From NCBI GenBank assembly GCA_020026225.1, contig JAHHQU010000094.1, forward strand, positions 1 through 6,817: a DNA stretch of 6,817 nt. The letters run 5' to 3'. This document shows, one piece after another, positions 1-6,764 of the stretch. Below the pieces are notes generated by a model. That model was not told the origin of the DNA. It made no database searches and was given only the letters and a program-made list of their open reading frames with translations. Within the stretch, counting starts at the first letter, position 1; every line of letters starts with the position of its first letter. A program made the position numbers and the translations under genes. This stretch comes from Phocaeicola sp. (GTDB taxonomy: Bacteria > Bacteroidota > Bacteroidia > Bacteroidales > Bacteroidaceae).

Positions 1-376
1 GCAGATGATCTACCGCTAATCGGTAATTTTTAGCATTCCGTTCATGACCTTCGGCTGCCATTTTATTAATAAATTTGGTGGCAAATTCACTGAAGTTGAC
101 TTCCATTTCCGCATTCTGTAAATAGTCTATCACTTCGGTTACTGTGAAATTAGAAATATCTTTGTCATTAAGCATTTTCGTATAGTGCAGGATTTCCTGA
201 GCACAATAACTATTTACTACAGCATCTTTAATTTCTTTTGATTTAGTTAGCTGTTTGTCGGTTACAAATTTATCAGTCTTTAAATAACCGGACTTTGAGT
301 GGTGAAGAACCCTAATGTACACTTGATAAAAGCCATCTGCTCTCTTGTACCTTACCATTGTTTTAAATGTTGCCAT
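1..376 (-). CDS. Tyrosine recombinase / site-specific integrase, N-terminal part (runs off the left edge)
   Basis: This reading frame opens with ATG at 376-374 and stays open for 125 codons to the left edge, so only about the first third of a typical 400-residue Bacteroidota integrase is present. It begins MATFKTMVRYKRADGFYQVY. Residues 1 to about 50 resemble the N-terminal arm-DNA-binding strand region of Bacteroidota tyrosine recombinases. Residues about 94-125 (NFSEFATKFINKM, then HERNAKNYRLAVDHL) look like the start of the SAM-like core-binding domain. The catalytic Arg-His-Arg-Tyr residues would lie outside the window, so activity cannot be judged. The family cuts and rejoins DNA at short attachment or inversion sites. 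The gene is transcribed away from ppdK, with a repeat array directly upstream. I see no canonical TAnnTTTG promoter before it. It could serve an integrative element or a chromosomal DNA-inversion switch; the window cannot decide between these. Confidence 0.82.
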   Translation of the reverse strand, partial: MATFKTMVRYKRADGFYQVYIRVLHHSKSGYLKTDKFVTDKQLTKSKEIKDAVVNSYCAQEILHYTKMLNDKDISNFTVTEVIDYLQNAEMEVNFSEFATKFINKMAAEGHERNAKNYRLAVDHL

Positions 377-402
377 ATTACATTGATTTTCAGTGTTATT
401 AC

Positions 403-455
403 TTTTGTAAGTTTTTAGTAAGTGTACCCTTTTGTTTTTGTAAGCTATTTGTAAG
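403..455. repeat. Four TTTTGTAAG-type direct repeats on an 11-bp phase
   Basis: Four near-identical 9-mers lie in the same orientation: TTTTGTAAG at 403-411, TTTAGTAAG at 414-422, TTTTGTAAG at 436-444 and ATTTGTAAG at 447-455. Their starts are offset by 11, 22 and 11 bp, so all four fall on one helical face, as two pairs with one repeat-length gap. They lie 27-79 bp upstream of the integrase start. By analogy with other tyrosine recombinase systems they could be arm-type integrase binding sites or excisionase sites, or an operator controlling the integrase gene. The role is inferred; the repeats and spacing are read directly. Confidence 0.6.
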
Positions 456-467
456 CAAATGCCGTTT

Positions 468-493
468 ATTTGGCACATTTTCTGCGGCCAAAT
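468..493. repeat. Inverted repeat ATTTGGC-N12-GCCAAAT, possible recombinase core site
   Basis: ATTTGGC (468-474) and GCCAAAT (487-493) are a perfect 7-bp inverted repeat separated by 12 bp. There is no T-tract next to it, so it is not a good terminator. It lies between the phased direct repeats and the ppdK terminator, where the core crossover site of an integrated element could sit. The hexamer AAATGC also recurs at 457-462 and 490-495. Assignment as an attachment core is a guess from position and symmetry. Confidence 0.3.
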
Positions 494-504
494 GCACGAA
501 CCGC

Positions 505-555
505 TTAAAAATAACTTAGGCTGTAATACCTGAAACTCAGGGTATTACAGCCTAA
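505..555 (-). terminator. Rho-independent terminator of ppdK
   Basis: Positions 516-530 and 541-555 form a perfect 15-bp stem (TTAGGCTGTAATACC with its complement) around a 10-nt loop. Read on the minus strand, the stem is followed by GTTATTTTTAA, a usable U-rich tail. It starts 23 bp beyond the ppdK stop codon. It should also insulate the co-directional integrase gene from ppdK transcription. Confidence 0.88.
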
Positions 556-577
556 TTCTATAATATTGTTATATTAC

Positions 578-3301
578 TTATGCTTCCTCAATTGCAGCCT
601 GTGCCGCAGCCAAACGTGCGATAGGCACACGGAATGGAGAACATGATACATAGTTCAAACCAGCTCTGTGACAGAATTTAACAGAAGATGGTTCACCACC
701 GTGTTCACCACAGATACCACACTTCAAGTCAGGACGGACAGAACGTCCTTTTTCTACCGCCATTGTAACCAACTGACCTACACCATTCTGGTCAAGAACC
801 TGGAATGGGTCAACTTTCAAGATCTTCTTTTCCAAGTATACAGGCAAGAATGAAGCAATATCATCACGAGAATAACCGAAAGTCATCTGAGTCAAGTCAT
901 TAGTACCGAATGAGAAGTATTCAGCACGTGAAGCAATTCGGTTAGCTGTCAAAGCAGCACGTGGAATTTCAATCATTGTACCAACCTTGAATTCGATATC
1001 AAGACCTTCTTCTTCAAACAATTTAGCAGCTGTTGAACGAATAACCTTTTCCTGAGCTTCAAATTCATACAAGATACCTGTCAATGGAACCATGATTTCA
1101 GGATGTGTTTCTACGCCTTCACGTTTCAATTCCAAAGCAGCACCTAAGATAGCACGAGTCTGCATTTCAGTGATTTCTGGATAAGTGTTACCCAAACGGC
1201 AACCACGGTGTCCCAACATTGGGTTATGTTCGCACAAGTTTTCTACACGCTGCTGGATATATTCTACTGTTACACCCATAGCATCTGCCATTTCCTGCTG
1301 ACCTTTCAAATCGTGTGGAACGAATTCGTGCAAAGGTGGGTCAAGCAAACGTACATTCACTGGACAGCCTTCCATTGCCTTGAAGATTCCCTTGAAGTCA
1401 GCCTTCTGATATGGCAACAATTTAGCCAATGCAGCACGACGACCTTCTACTTCAGGAGCCAAGATCATTTCACGCATAGCGATAATCTTCTGGGCATCGA
1501 AGAACATATGTTCTGTACGGCAAAGACCGATACCAACAGCACCAAACTTACGAGCAACTTCTGCATCATGAGGAGTATCAGCATTAGTACGAACCTGCAA
1601 ACGAGTATACTTGTTACACAAATCCATCAACTTAGCAAAGTCACCAGACAATTCAGCTGCCTTAGTAGGCACCTTTCCTTCGTAAACTTCACCTGTACTA
1701 CCGTTCAATGAAATGAAATCACCTTCTTTAAGTACTACGCCGTCAATTTCAACGGTACGAGCCTTGTAATCAACATTGATAGCACCAGCACCTGATACAC
1801 AGCATTTACCCATACCACGAGCAACCACTGCTGCATGTGATGTCATACCACCACGAGCTGTCAAAATACCTTCTGCTACAGTCATACCAGCCAAGTCTTC
1901 AGGAGAGGTTTCGATACGAACCAATACTACGCGATGACCATCTGCACGCCATTTAGCTGCATCTTCAGCGAAGAACACAACCTGACCACAAGCAGCACCC
2001 GGAGAAGCTGGAAGTCCGCGAGTCAAGACTCTCGCTTTCTTCAATTCTTCTTTATCAAATACTGGGTGAAGCAATTCATCCAATTTCTGAGGTTCGCAAC
2101 GAGTAACAGCGGTCTTTTCATCAATCAATCCCTGTTCCAACAATTCCATTGCGATACGTACCATGGCTGCACCTGTACGTTTACCATTACGAGTCTGCAA
2201 GAACCACAATTTACCTTCCTGAACTGTGAATTCCATATCCTGCATATCGTGATAGTGATTTTCCAATTTAGTCTGGAGTGCATCCAATTCTTTATAGATT
2301 TCAGGCATAGCTTCTTCCATAGAAGGATATTTGCTAGCACGAACTTCTTCAGAAATATCTTGCAATTTAGCCCAGCGCTGTGAACCAATTTTTGTAATCT
2401 GCTGTGGAGTACGGATACCAGCTACAACGTCTTCACCCTGAGCATTGATCAAATATTCACCATTGAACAAGTCTTCACCTGTTGCAGCATCACGAGAGAA
2501 ACAAACACCTGTAGCAGATGTATCGCCCATGTTACCAAATACCATAGCCTGAACGCTAACTGCAGTACCCCATTCTGCTGGGATTCCTTCCATCTTACGA
2601 TAAAGGATAGCACGTTCGTTCATCCAAGAATCGAATACAGCACAGATAGCACCCCACAACTGTTCGTATGCACATGACGGGAAGTCCTGACCTGTCTGAG
2701 CTTTAACTGCAGCCTTGAAACGAGTAACCAATGTTTTCAAATCTTCAACATCAAGTTCGTTATCCAAGCGTACGCCTTTATCTTTCTTAACGTCTTCAAT
2801 GATAGCTTCAAATGGATCGATGTCATCTTTGTTAGTTGGTTTCATACCCAACACAACATCACCATACATCTGAACGAAACGACGATATGAGTCCCATGCA
2901 AAACGTGGATTGCCAGTCTTACGTGCCAAACCTTCTACTACTTCATCGTTCAAACCAAGGTTCAAAATAGTATCCATCATACCCGGCATAGAAGCACGAG
3001 CACCAGAACGAACAGAAACCAACAACGGATTTTCTACATCACCGAATTTTGATTTCATTAATTCTTCAACACCATGAACTGCTTTTTCAACGTCTTCTTT
3101 TAAAAGAGCAACAACTGCTTCTTTTCCTTTTTTGAAGTATTCGTTACATGTATCTGTAGTTATAGTAAAGCCTGGAGGTACTGGAACACCAATAAGATTC
3201 ATTTCAGCCAGGTTAGCACCTTTACCACCTAGCAAGTTTCTCATGTCAGCTCTACCTTCGGCATGTCCATTACCAAAGGTGTAAACTCTTTTTGTTTCCA
3301 T
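578..3301 (-). CDS. ppdK: Pyruvate, phosphate dikinase
   Basis: This 907-residue protein is the usual length for the family (about 870-910). It interconverts pyruvate + ATP + phosphate and phosphoenolpyruvate + AMP + pyrophosphate in the cytoplasm. All three parts are present. The N-terminal ATP-binding region includes LLGGKGANLAEM near 23-34, SVRSGARASMPGMMDT near 96-111 and the FLQTRNGKRTGAA stretch near 367-379. The swivelling phosphohistidine domain carries GGMTSHAAVVARG, with catalytic His489 and Thr487, the residue targeted by the PDRP regulatory kinase in other organisms. The C-terminal PEP/pyruvate barrel has GLCRTEHMFF (592-601), RLLDPP (651-656), GTMIEIPRAAL (774-784), FSFGTNDLTQMTFGYSRDD (796-814) and CGEHGGEP with catalytic Cys864. 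The start is ATG at 3301-3299, with no strong Shine-Dalgarno, as is normal in Bacteroidota. It is monocistronic, with its own promoter and terminator. No defect is seen. Confidence 0.98.
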   Translation of the reverse strand: METKRVYTFGNGHAEGRADMRNLLGGKGANLAEMNLIGVPVPPGFTITTDTCNEYFKKGKEAVVALLKEDVEKAVHGVEELMKSKFGDVENPLLVSVRSGARASMPGMMDTILNLGLNDEVVEGLARKTGNPRFAWDSYRRFVQMYGDVVLGMKPTNKDDIDPFEAIIEDVKKDKGVRLDNELDVEDLKTLVTRFKAAVKAQTGQDFPSCAYEQLWGAICAVFDSWMNERAILYRKMEGIPAEWGTAVSVQAMVFGNMGDTSATGVCFSRDAATGEDLFNGEYLINAQGEDVVAGIRTPQQITKIGSQRWAKLQDISEEVRASKYPSMEEAMPEIYKELDALQTKLENHYHDMQDMEFTVQEGKLWFLQTRNGKRTGAAMVRIAMELLEQGLIDEKTAVTRCEPQKLDELLHPVFDKEELKKARVLTRGLPASPGAACGQVVFFAEDAAKWRADGHRVVLVRIETSPEDLAGMTVAEGILTARGGMTSHAAVVARGMGKCCVSGAGAINVDYKARTVEIDGVVLKEGDFISLNGSTGEVYEGKVPTKAAELSGDFAKLMDLCNKYTRLQVRTNADTPHDAEVARKFGAVGIGLCRTEHMFFDAQKIIAMREMILAPEVEGRRAALAKLLPYQKADFKGIFKAMEGCPVNVRLLDPPLHEFVPHDLKGQQEMADAMGVTVEYIQQRVENLCEHNPMLGHRGCRLGNTYPEITEMQTRAILGAALELKREGVETHPEIMVPLTGILYEFEAQEKVIRSTAAKLFEEEGLDIEFKVGTMIEIPRAALTANRIASRAEYFSFGTNDLTQMTFGYSRDDIASFLPVYLEKKILKVDPFQVLDQNGVGQLVTMAVEKGRSVRPDLKCGICGEHGGEPSSVKFCHRAGLNYVSCSPFRVPIARLAAAQAAIEEA

Positions 3302-3395
3302 GTTAAATGAAAGATTTAAGTTGTTAATTTATGTTTTTATTGTATTTTTCCAAGTGTCAACAATACGTTCAATGCGTTTTTTTATTTTGACATTA

Positions 3396-3427
3396 CAAAG
3401 CTAAAGATTTTTTTAGATATTTTCAAA
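3396..3427 (-). promoter_or_regulatory. Bacteroidota-type promoter of ppdK
   Basis: Read on the minus strand, a TTTG -33 box (3427-3424) is followed by 20 bp and then TAGCTTTG (3403-3396), an exact match to the TAnnTTTG -7 consensus. Transcription would start near 3390, giving a 5' leader of roughly 90 nt before the ATG at 3301. I recognise no riboswitch in the leader. A 6-bp inverted repeat (TGTCAA at 3355-3360, TTGACA at 3387-3392) spans the start of the leader and could be a regulator site or a weak hairpin. Confidence 0.75.
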
Positions 3428-3518
3428 ATCAAAAAGGATATTATATAACATGTTTGCAATGTCGATATTACAAATAACAACATTTGCAAAAAAATGCGGT
3501 GATATAAAAAAAAAGCTG

Positions 3519-3526
3519 TATTTTTG
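3519..3526 (+). promoter_or_regulatory. Probable -7 box for the rlmD operon
   Basis: TATTTTTG matches the Bacteroidota TAnnTTTG -7 consensus and ends 27 bp before the GTG start of the methyltransferase gene. No clean TTTG lies at the usual 19-21 bp upstream; the spaced position reads TGCG or GCGG. The -33 element is therefore weak or the promoter is regulated. The implied 5' leader is only about 20 nt. Confidence 0.5.
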
Positions 3527-3553
3527 CCCCAAATCGGTTTTATTTAAAAGAAC

Positions 3554-4972
3554 GTGGCAAGAAAGAAAAAAGAACTTCCTTTACTGGAAAAGGTTTGCAT
3601 TACAGATGTAGCCGCAGAAGGCAAAGCCTTGGCTAAAGTGAACGACCTAGTGGTATTTGTACCGTATGTGGTACCTGGTGACGTAGTAGACTTGCAAGTG
3701 AAGCGTAAAAAGAATCATTACGCAGAGGCTGTGGCAGTGAAATTTCATGAAAAATCTTCTTTACGTGCTGAACCGTTCTGCCAGCATTATGGCGTATGCG
3801 GCGGATGCAAATGGCAGTGCTTAAAGTATGAGGAGCAAATAAAATATAAGCAAAAACAAGTTTTTGACAATTTGACTCGTATCGGTAAAGTAGAATTACC
3901 TGAGTTTCTCCCAATTTTGGGTTCAGAAAAGACTCGCTTCTACCGCAACAAATTGGAATTCACTTTTTCAAACAAGCGCTGGCTTACAGAAGAAGAAGTA
4001 AAACAAGATGTCAAATACGATCAAATGAATGCAGTGGGCTTCCATATTCCCGGTGCCTTCGACAAGGTTTTGGCTATTGAAAAATGCTGGTTACAGGATG
4101 ATATATCTAATCGTATCCGTAACGCTATCCGCGATTATGCATACGAACACAATTATTCTTTCTTCAACCTCCGCACTCAGGAAGGACTACTTAGAAACAT
4201 GATGGTTCGTACTTCTTCTACTGGAGAATTGATGGTACTTCTTCAATGTAAAGTGGAAAACGAAGAAGATAAGAGCAAAATGATGGAAATGCTCCAGTTT
4301 ATCGGTGATACATTCCCTGAAATCACTTCTCTAATGTATGTCATCAATAACAAATGCAACGATACTATCGGTGACTTGGATGTGGAAGTTTTCAAAGGTA
4401 ACGACCATATTTTTGAAGAGATGGAAGGCCTTCGCTTCAAAGTCGGTCCAAAATCATTCTATCAGACTAACTCGGAACAGGCTTACAACTTATATAAGGT
4501 AGCACGTAATTTTGCAGGACTTACAGGAGATGAATTGGTGTACGACCTATATACAGGTACAGGTACAATCGCAAACTTTGTATCACGTCAAGCAAAGAAA
4601 GTTATCGGCATAGAATATGTTCCAGAAGCCATCGAAGATGCAAAAGTAAATTCAGCGATCAACGGTATAGAAAACACCTTGTTTTATGCAGGTGACATGA
4701 AGGATATCCTTACTCAAGATTTTATCAACGAACATGGTCGTCCCGACGTCATCATCACTGACCCTCCAAGAGCAGGTATGCACAATGATGTGATTGATGT
4801 TCTGCTTTTCGCTGCTCCTAAACGAATTGTTTACGTGAGCTGCAATCCTGCAACACAAGCGAGAGACTTGCAGTTGTTAGATAGCGCTTACCGTGTAGCA
4901 GCCGTACAACCAGTTGACATGTTCCCACATACTCATCACGTAGAGAATGTGGTATTATTAGAAAGAAGATAA
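3554..4972 (+). CDS. rlmD: 23S rRNA (uracil-C5)-methyltransferase, RlmD/RumA type
   Basis: This 472-residue enzyme is of the RumA/TrmA class, which transfers a methyl group from S-adenosylmethionine to C5 of a uracil in RNA; RumA itself modifies U1939 of 23S rRNA. Residues about 8-66 fit a TRAM RNA-binding domain. An iron-sulfur cluster site is visible as Cys76, Cys82 and Cys85 (CQHYGVCGGC) plus Cys178 (EKCWL). The methyltransferase domain has the SAM-binding DLYTGTGT (331-338), GIEYVPEAIEDAKVN (352-366), the TDPPRAG motif (402-408), the nucleophile Cys430 in VSCNPAT, and Glu464 in HHVE as probable general base. The start is GTG at 3554; an in-frame TAA at 3545-3547 excludes anything longer. 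The next gene begins 24 bp downstream, so co-transcription is likely. The exact target uridine (1939, 747 or both) cannot be read from sequence alone. Confidence 0.92.
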   Translation: MARKKKELPLLEKVCITDVAAEGKALAKVNDLVVFVPYVVPGDVVDLQVKRKKNHYAEAVAVKFHEKSSLRAEPFCQHYGVCGGCKWQCLKYEEQIKYKQKQVFDNLTRIGKVELPEFLPILGSEKTRFYRNKLEFTFSNKRWLTEEEVKQDVKYDQMNAVGFHIPGAFDKVLAIEKCWLQDDISNRIRNAIRDYAYEHNYSFFNLRTQEGLLRNMMVRTSSTGELMVLLQCKVENEEDKSKMMEMLQFIGDTFPEITSLMYVINNKCNDTIGDLDVEVFKGNDHIFEEMEGLRFKVGPKSFYQTNSEQAYNLYKVARNFAGLTGDELVYDLYTGTGTIANFVSRQAKKVIGIEYVPEAIEDAKVNSAINGIENTLFYAGDMKDILTQDFINEHGRPDVIITDPPRAGMHNDVIDVLLFAAPKRIVYVSCNPATQARDLQLLDSAYRVAAVQPVDMFPHTHHVENVVLLERR

Positions 4973-4996
4973 TTCCAACGTATCAAAACTTGAAAC

Positions 4997-5926
4997 ATGG
5001 AAAGAAATAGAAGAACTGTGGGTCAACGTCCTCAGACACGTCCCAATTCAAAATATACAGAGTTCAACGTTACTGAACCTGCCGAGTTGATGGCCTTCTT
5101 GATGAAAAAAATGGATGGTATCAGTCGCACACGCGTAAAAGCATTGCTTACCAATCGTGTCGTATTGGTAAACAACAACATTCAGACTCAGTATAACTTT
5201 GCTTTGGTTCCCGGCATGAAAGTACAAATCAGCCGTTCCAAAAACATGCATGAATTCAAGCACCGAATGATGAAGATTCTGTATGAAGATGCATATATCA
5301 TCGTTGTAGAAAAGAAAGAAGGGTTATTATCGGTTGCTACTGACCGACAGAAAGAACGGACAGCCCAACATGTTTTGAATGAGTATGTAAAACGTCAGAA
5401 CCGTGGCAACCGTGTCTTCGTCGTACATCGTCTAGACCGAGAGACTTCAGGCATCATGATGTACGCAAGAGATGAAAAGACCCAGCATACTTTACGTGAC
5501 AACTGGCAGGAAATCGTATATGACCGACGCTATGTAGCGATTGTAGACGGTGAGATGGAAAAAGATCAAGGAACAGTGAGGTCCTGGCTTACTGACCATA
5601 CATTTTATGTGAGCTCCTCACCTGTTGACGATGGAGGACGTTTGTCTATCACACACTACAGAACCATAAAACGTGCCAACGGATATTCTTTAATGGAACT
5701 GCAATTGGAAACAGGACGCAAGAATCAAATTCGTGTGCACATGCAGGAGTTGGGACATCCGGTTCTGGGAGACGAGCGTTACGGATGTGAAGTCAATCCT
5801 TTAGACAGACTGGCTTTGCACGCCTTCAAACTTTGCTTCTATCACCCTGTTACCGGTGAGAAGATGGAGTTTGAGACTCCCTACCCTTCAGCCTTTAAGA
5901 GCTTGATGCTTAAAAAACAACAATAA
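4997..5926 (+). CDS. RluA-family pseudouridine synthase with S4 domain
   Basis: This 309-residue protein should isomerise specific uridines in RNA to pseudouridine, most likely in 23S rRNA. Residues about 27-80 form an S4-type RNA-binding domain (MKKMDGISRTRVKALL, then VLVNN and VPGMKVQIS). The catalytic domain shows HRLDRETSG at 144-152 with the nucleophile Asp147, then Tyr179 in RRYVAIVDG, ETGRKNQIRVH with Arg246, HPVLGDERYG, and the closing RLALHAFKLCFYHP. An S4 domain plus this order of motifs matches the RluC/RluD branch, but the target site cannot be assigned. The ATG at 4997 is preceded by TTGAAAC, with no strong Shine-Dalgarno. It follows the rRNA methyltransferase by 24 bp, with no terminator between, so the two appear to form one RNA-modification operon. 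It is closed by the terminator at 5969-6020. Confidence 0.92.
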   Translation: MERNRRTVGQRPQTRPNSKYTEFNVTEPAELMAFLMKKMDGISRTRVKALLTNRVVLVNNNIQTQYNFALVPGMKVQISRSKNMHEFKHRMMKILYEDAYIIVVEKKEGLLSVATDRQKERTAQHVLNEYVKRQNRGNRVFVVHRLDRETSGIMMYARDEKTQHTLRDNWQEIVYDRRYVAIVDGEMEKDQGTVRSWLTDHTFYVSSSPVDDGGRLSITHYRTIKRANGYSLMELQLETGRKNQIRVHMQELGHPVLGDERYGCEVNPLDRLALHAFKLCFYHPVTGEKMEFETPYPSAFKSLMLKKQQ

Positions 5927-5934
5927 CGCCTTAT

Positions 5935-5961
5935 AGAGCATCTCAATCAATGCGATGCTCT
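5935..5961 (+). other. Small hairpin between the synthase stop and the main terminator
   Basis: AGAGCATC (5935-5942) and GATGCTCT (5954-5961) pair as a perfect 8-bp stem with an 11-nt loop, 8 bp after the pseudouridine synthase stop codon. No T-tract follows, so it is unlikely to terminate transcription alone. It could protect the mRNA 3' end or assist the larger hairpin just downstream. Confidence 0.45.
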
Positions 5962-5968
5962 TCCATTC

Positions 5969-6020
5969 GACAACGAATTCCAAAGACCAGATACTGACTT
6001 TGGAATTCGTTGTCTTTTTT
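5969..6020 (+). terminator. Strong rho-independent terminator of the rlmD operon
   Basis: Positions 5969-5985 and 5998-6014 form a perfect 17-bp stem (GACAACGAATTCCAAAG with its complement) with a 12-nt loop, followed at once by six T residues (6015-6020). It lies 42 bp after the pseudouridine synthase stop and 42 bp before the start chosen for the phosphatase gene. This separates the two transcription units. Confidence 0.93.
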
Positions 6021-6062
6021 AAGGAAGCCTTCCAAAATCATTTAACAGAAATAGATAGAAAC

Positions 6063-6695
6063 ATGATCAAACAACTTATTTTTGACTTTGCCGGGGTTAT
6101 TACAGACCTCACATGGGAAGGAGCTGTAGAATCCTTCTCTCGCATCGGTTTAAAGAATGCAGACAAGATTTTAGACAAGTATCACCAAAACGGAATTTTT
6201 CAAGATCTGGAAGAAGGGAAAATGGATACTGAAACATTCAGAAAAGAATTGGGAAAGCTTTGCAACCGTGATTTGACACAAGAAGAAATTCAAAGTGCTT
6301 GGATGGGATATTTCAATGGTATGAATGAAAAGAAACTGGATTGCATAGAAGAACTGCGCAAAGACTATAAGATTTTTCTTCTGAGCAACACCAATCCGTA
6401 TGTTATGAAATGGGCCTGCAGTCCAAACTTTACATCCAAAGGAAAATCATTGAACGATTATTTCGACAAATTATATCTTTCGTATGAAACTGGATATACC
6501 AAACCTCACGAAGGAATCTTCAACTACCTTATACAAGATGCAAAAATCAAACCGGAAGAATCACTTTTCATTGATGACGGAGCTTCTAATATAGCCATGG
6601 GAGAAAGATTAGGGATGCACACTTTTCACCCTCAAAATGCCACTGATTGGACTGAATTACTAAAAAAGGAACTTTTTTCACTGAATTTTGAATAA
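6063..6695 (+). CDS. HAD-superfamily phosphatase, YihX-like subfamily IA
   Basis: This 210-residue haloacid-dehalogenase-type hydrolase probably dephosphorylates a small phosphometabolite in the cytoplasm; the substrate cannot be predicted. Motif I is FDFAGVITDL, with nucleophile Asp8 and Ala10 where many members have the acid/base Asp. The YihX glucose-1-phosphatase branch likewise has Gly there (DLGNV). Motif II is LLSNTN with Ser108, motif III is Lys147 in TGYTKP, and motif IV is FIDDGASNIAMGERLGM with Asp171-Asp172. A helical cap lies between motifs I and II (about 16-95), as in subfamily IA. I chose the ATG at 6063 because the protein then starts MIKQLIFDF, like other family members. The frame is open back to an ATG at 5955, but that extension translates the terminator hairpin. 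No clear promoter is seen; GAAAC precedes the ATG. The tRNA-Pro promoter begins 15 bp after its stop. Confidence 0.88.
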   Translation: MIKQLIFDFAGVITDLTWEGAVESFSRIGLKNADKILDKYHQNGIFQDLEEGKMDTETFRKELGKLCNRDLTQEEIQSAWMGYFNGMNEKKLDCIEELRKDYKIFLLSNTNPYVMKWACSPNFTSKGKSLNDYFDKLYLSYETGYTKPHEGIFNYLIQDAKIKPEESLFIDDGASNIAMGERLGMHTFHPQNATDWTELLKKELFSLNFE

Positions 6696-6709
6696 TTTTC
6701 TTAAAATCA

Positions 6710-6741
6710 TTTGGAGAATTCAAAAGGGAAACATACCTTTG
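6710..6741 (+). promoter_or_regulatory. Bacteroidota-type promoter of the tRNA-Pro gene
   Basis: TTTG at 6710-6713, 20 bp of spacer, then TACCTTTG at 6734-6741 match the TTTG / TAnnTTTG promoter. Transcription would begin near 6747, leaving a leader of about 18 nt before the mature tRNA 5' end at 6765. Confidence 0.78.
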
Positions 6742-6764
6742 CACCGCTTTTAAGAAAAAGACCT

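Noticed and set aside
668..2388. Open frames of 61-167 codons inside ppdK on both strands (for example 1208-1711 plus and 2125-2388 minus)
   Set aside because: They lie wholly within a well-conserved gene, show no domain or motif, and have Cys/Phe/His-rich composition typical of antisense or shifted reading.
3633..5263. Minus-strand frames of 65-93 codons within the rlmD and pseudouridine synthase genes
   Set aside because: They are fully covered by genes with clear catalytic motifs, and the translations resemble nothing recognisable.
6023..6033. GGAAG-C-CTTCC palindrome upstream of the HAD gene
   Set aside because: The arms are only 5 bp with a single-base centre, and there is no second copy or promoter overlap to support an operator.
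5955..6062. 36-codon N-terminal extension of the HAD phosphatase from the ATG at 5955
   Set aside because: The extension translates the terminator stem and its T-tract, and it places the conserved motif I far from the N-terminus. The ATG at 6063 gives the normal family start.
6662..6678. AAAAAAG-GAA-CTTTTTT inverted repeat at the end of the HAD gene
   Set aside because: The stem is nearly all A:T with a 3-nt loop and lies inside the coding sequence, so it is too weak to call a terminator.
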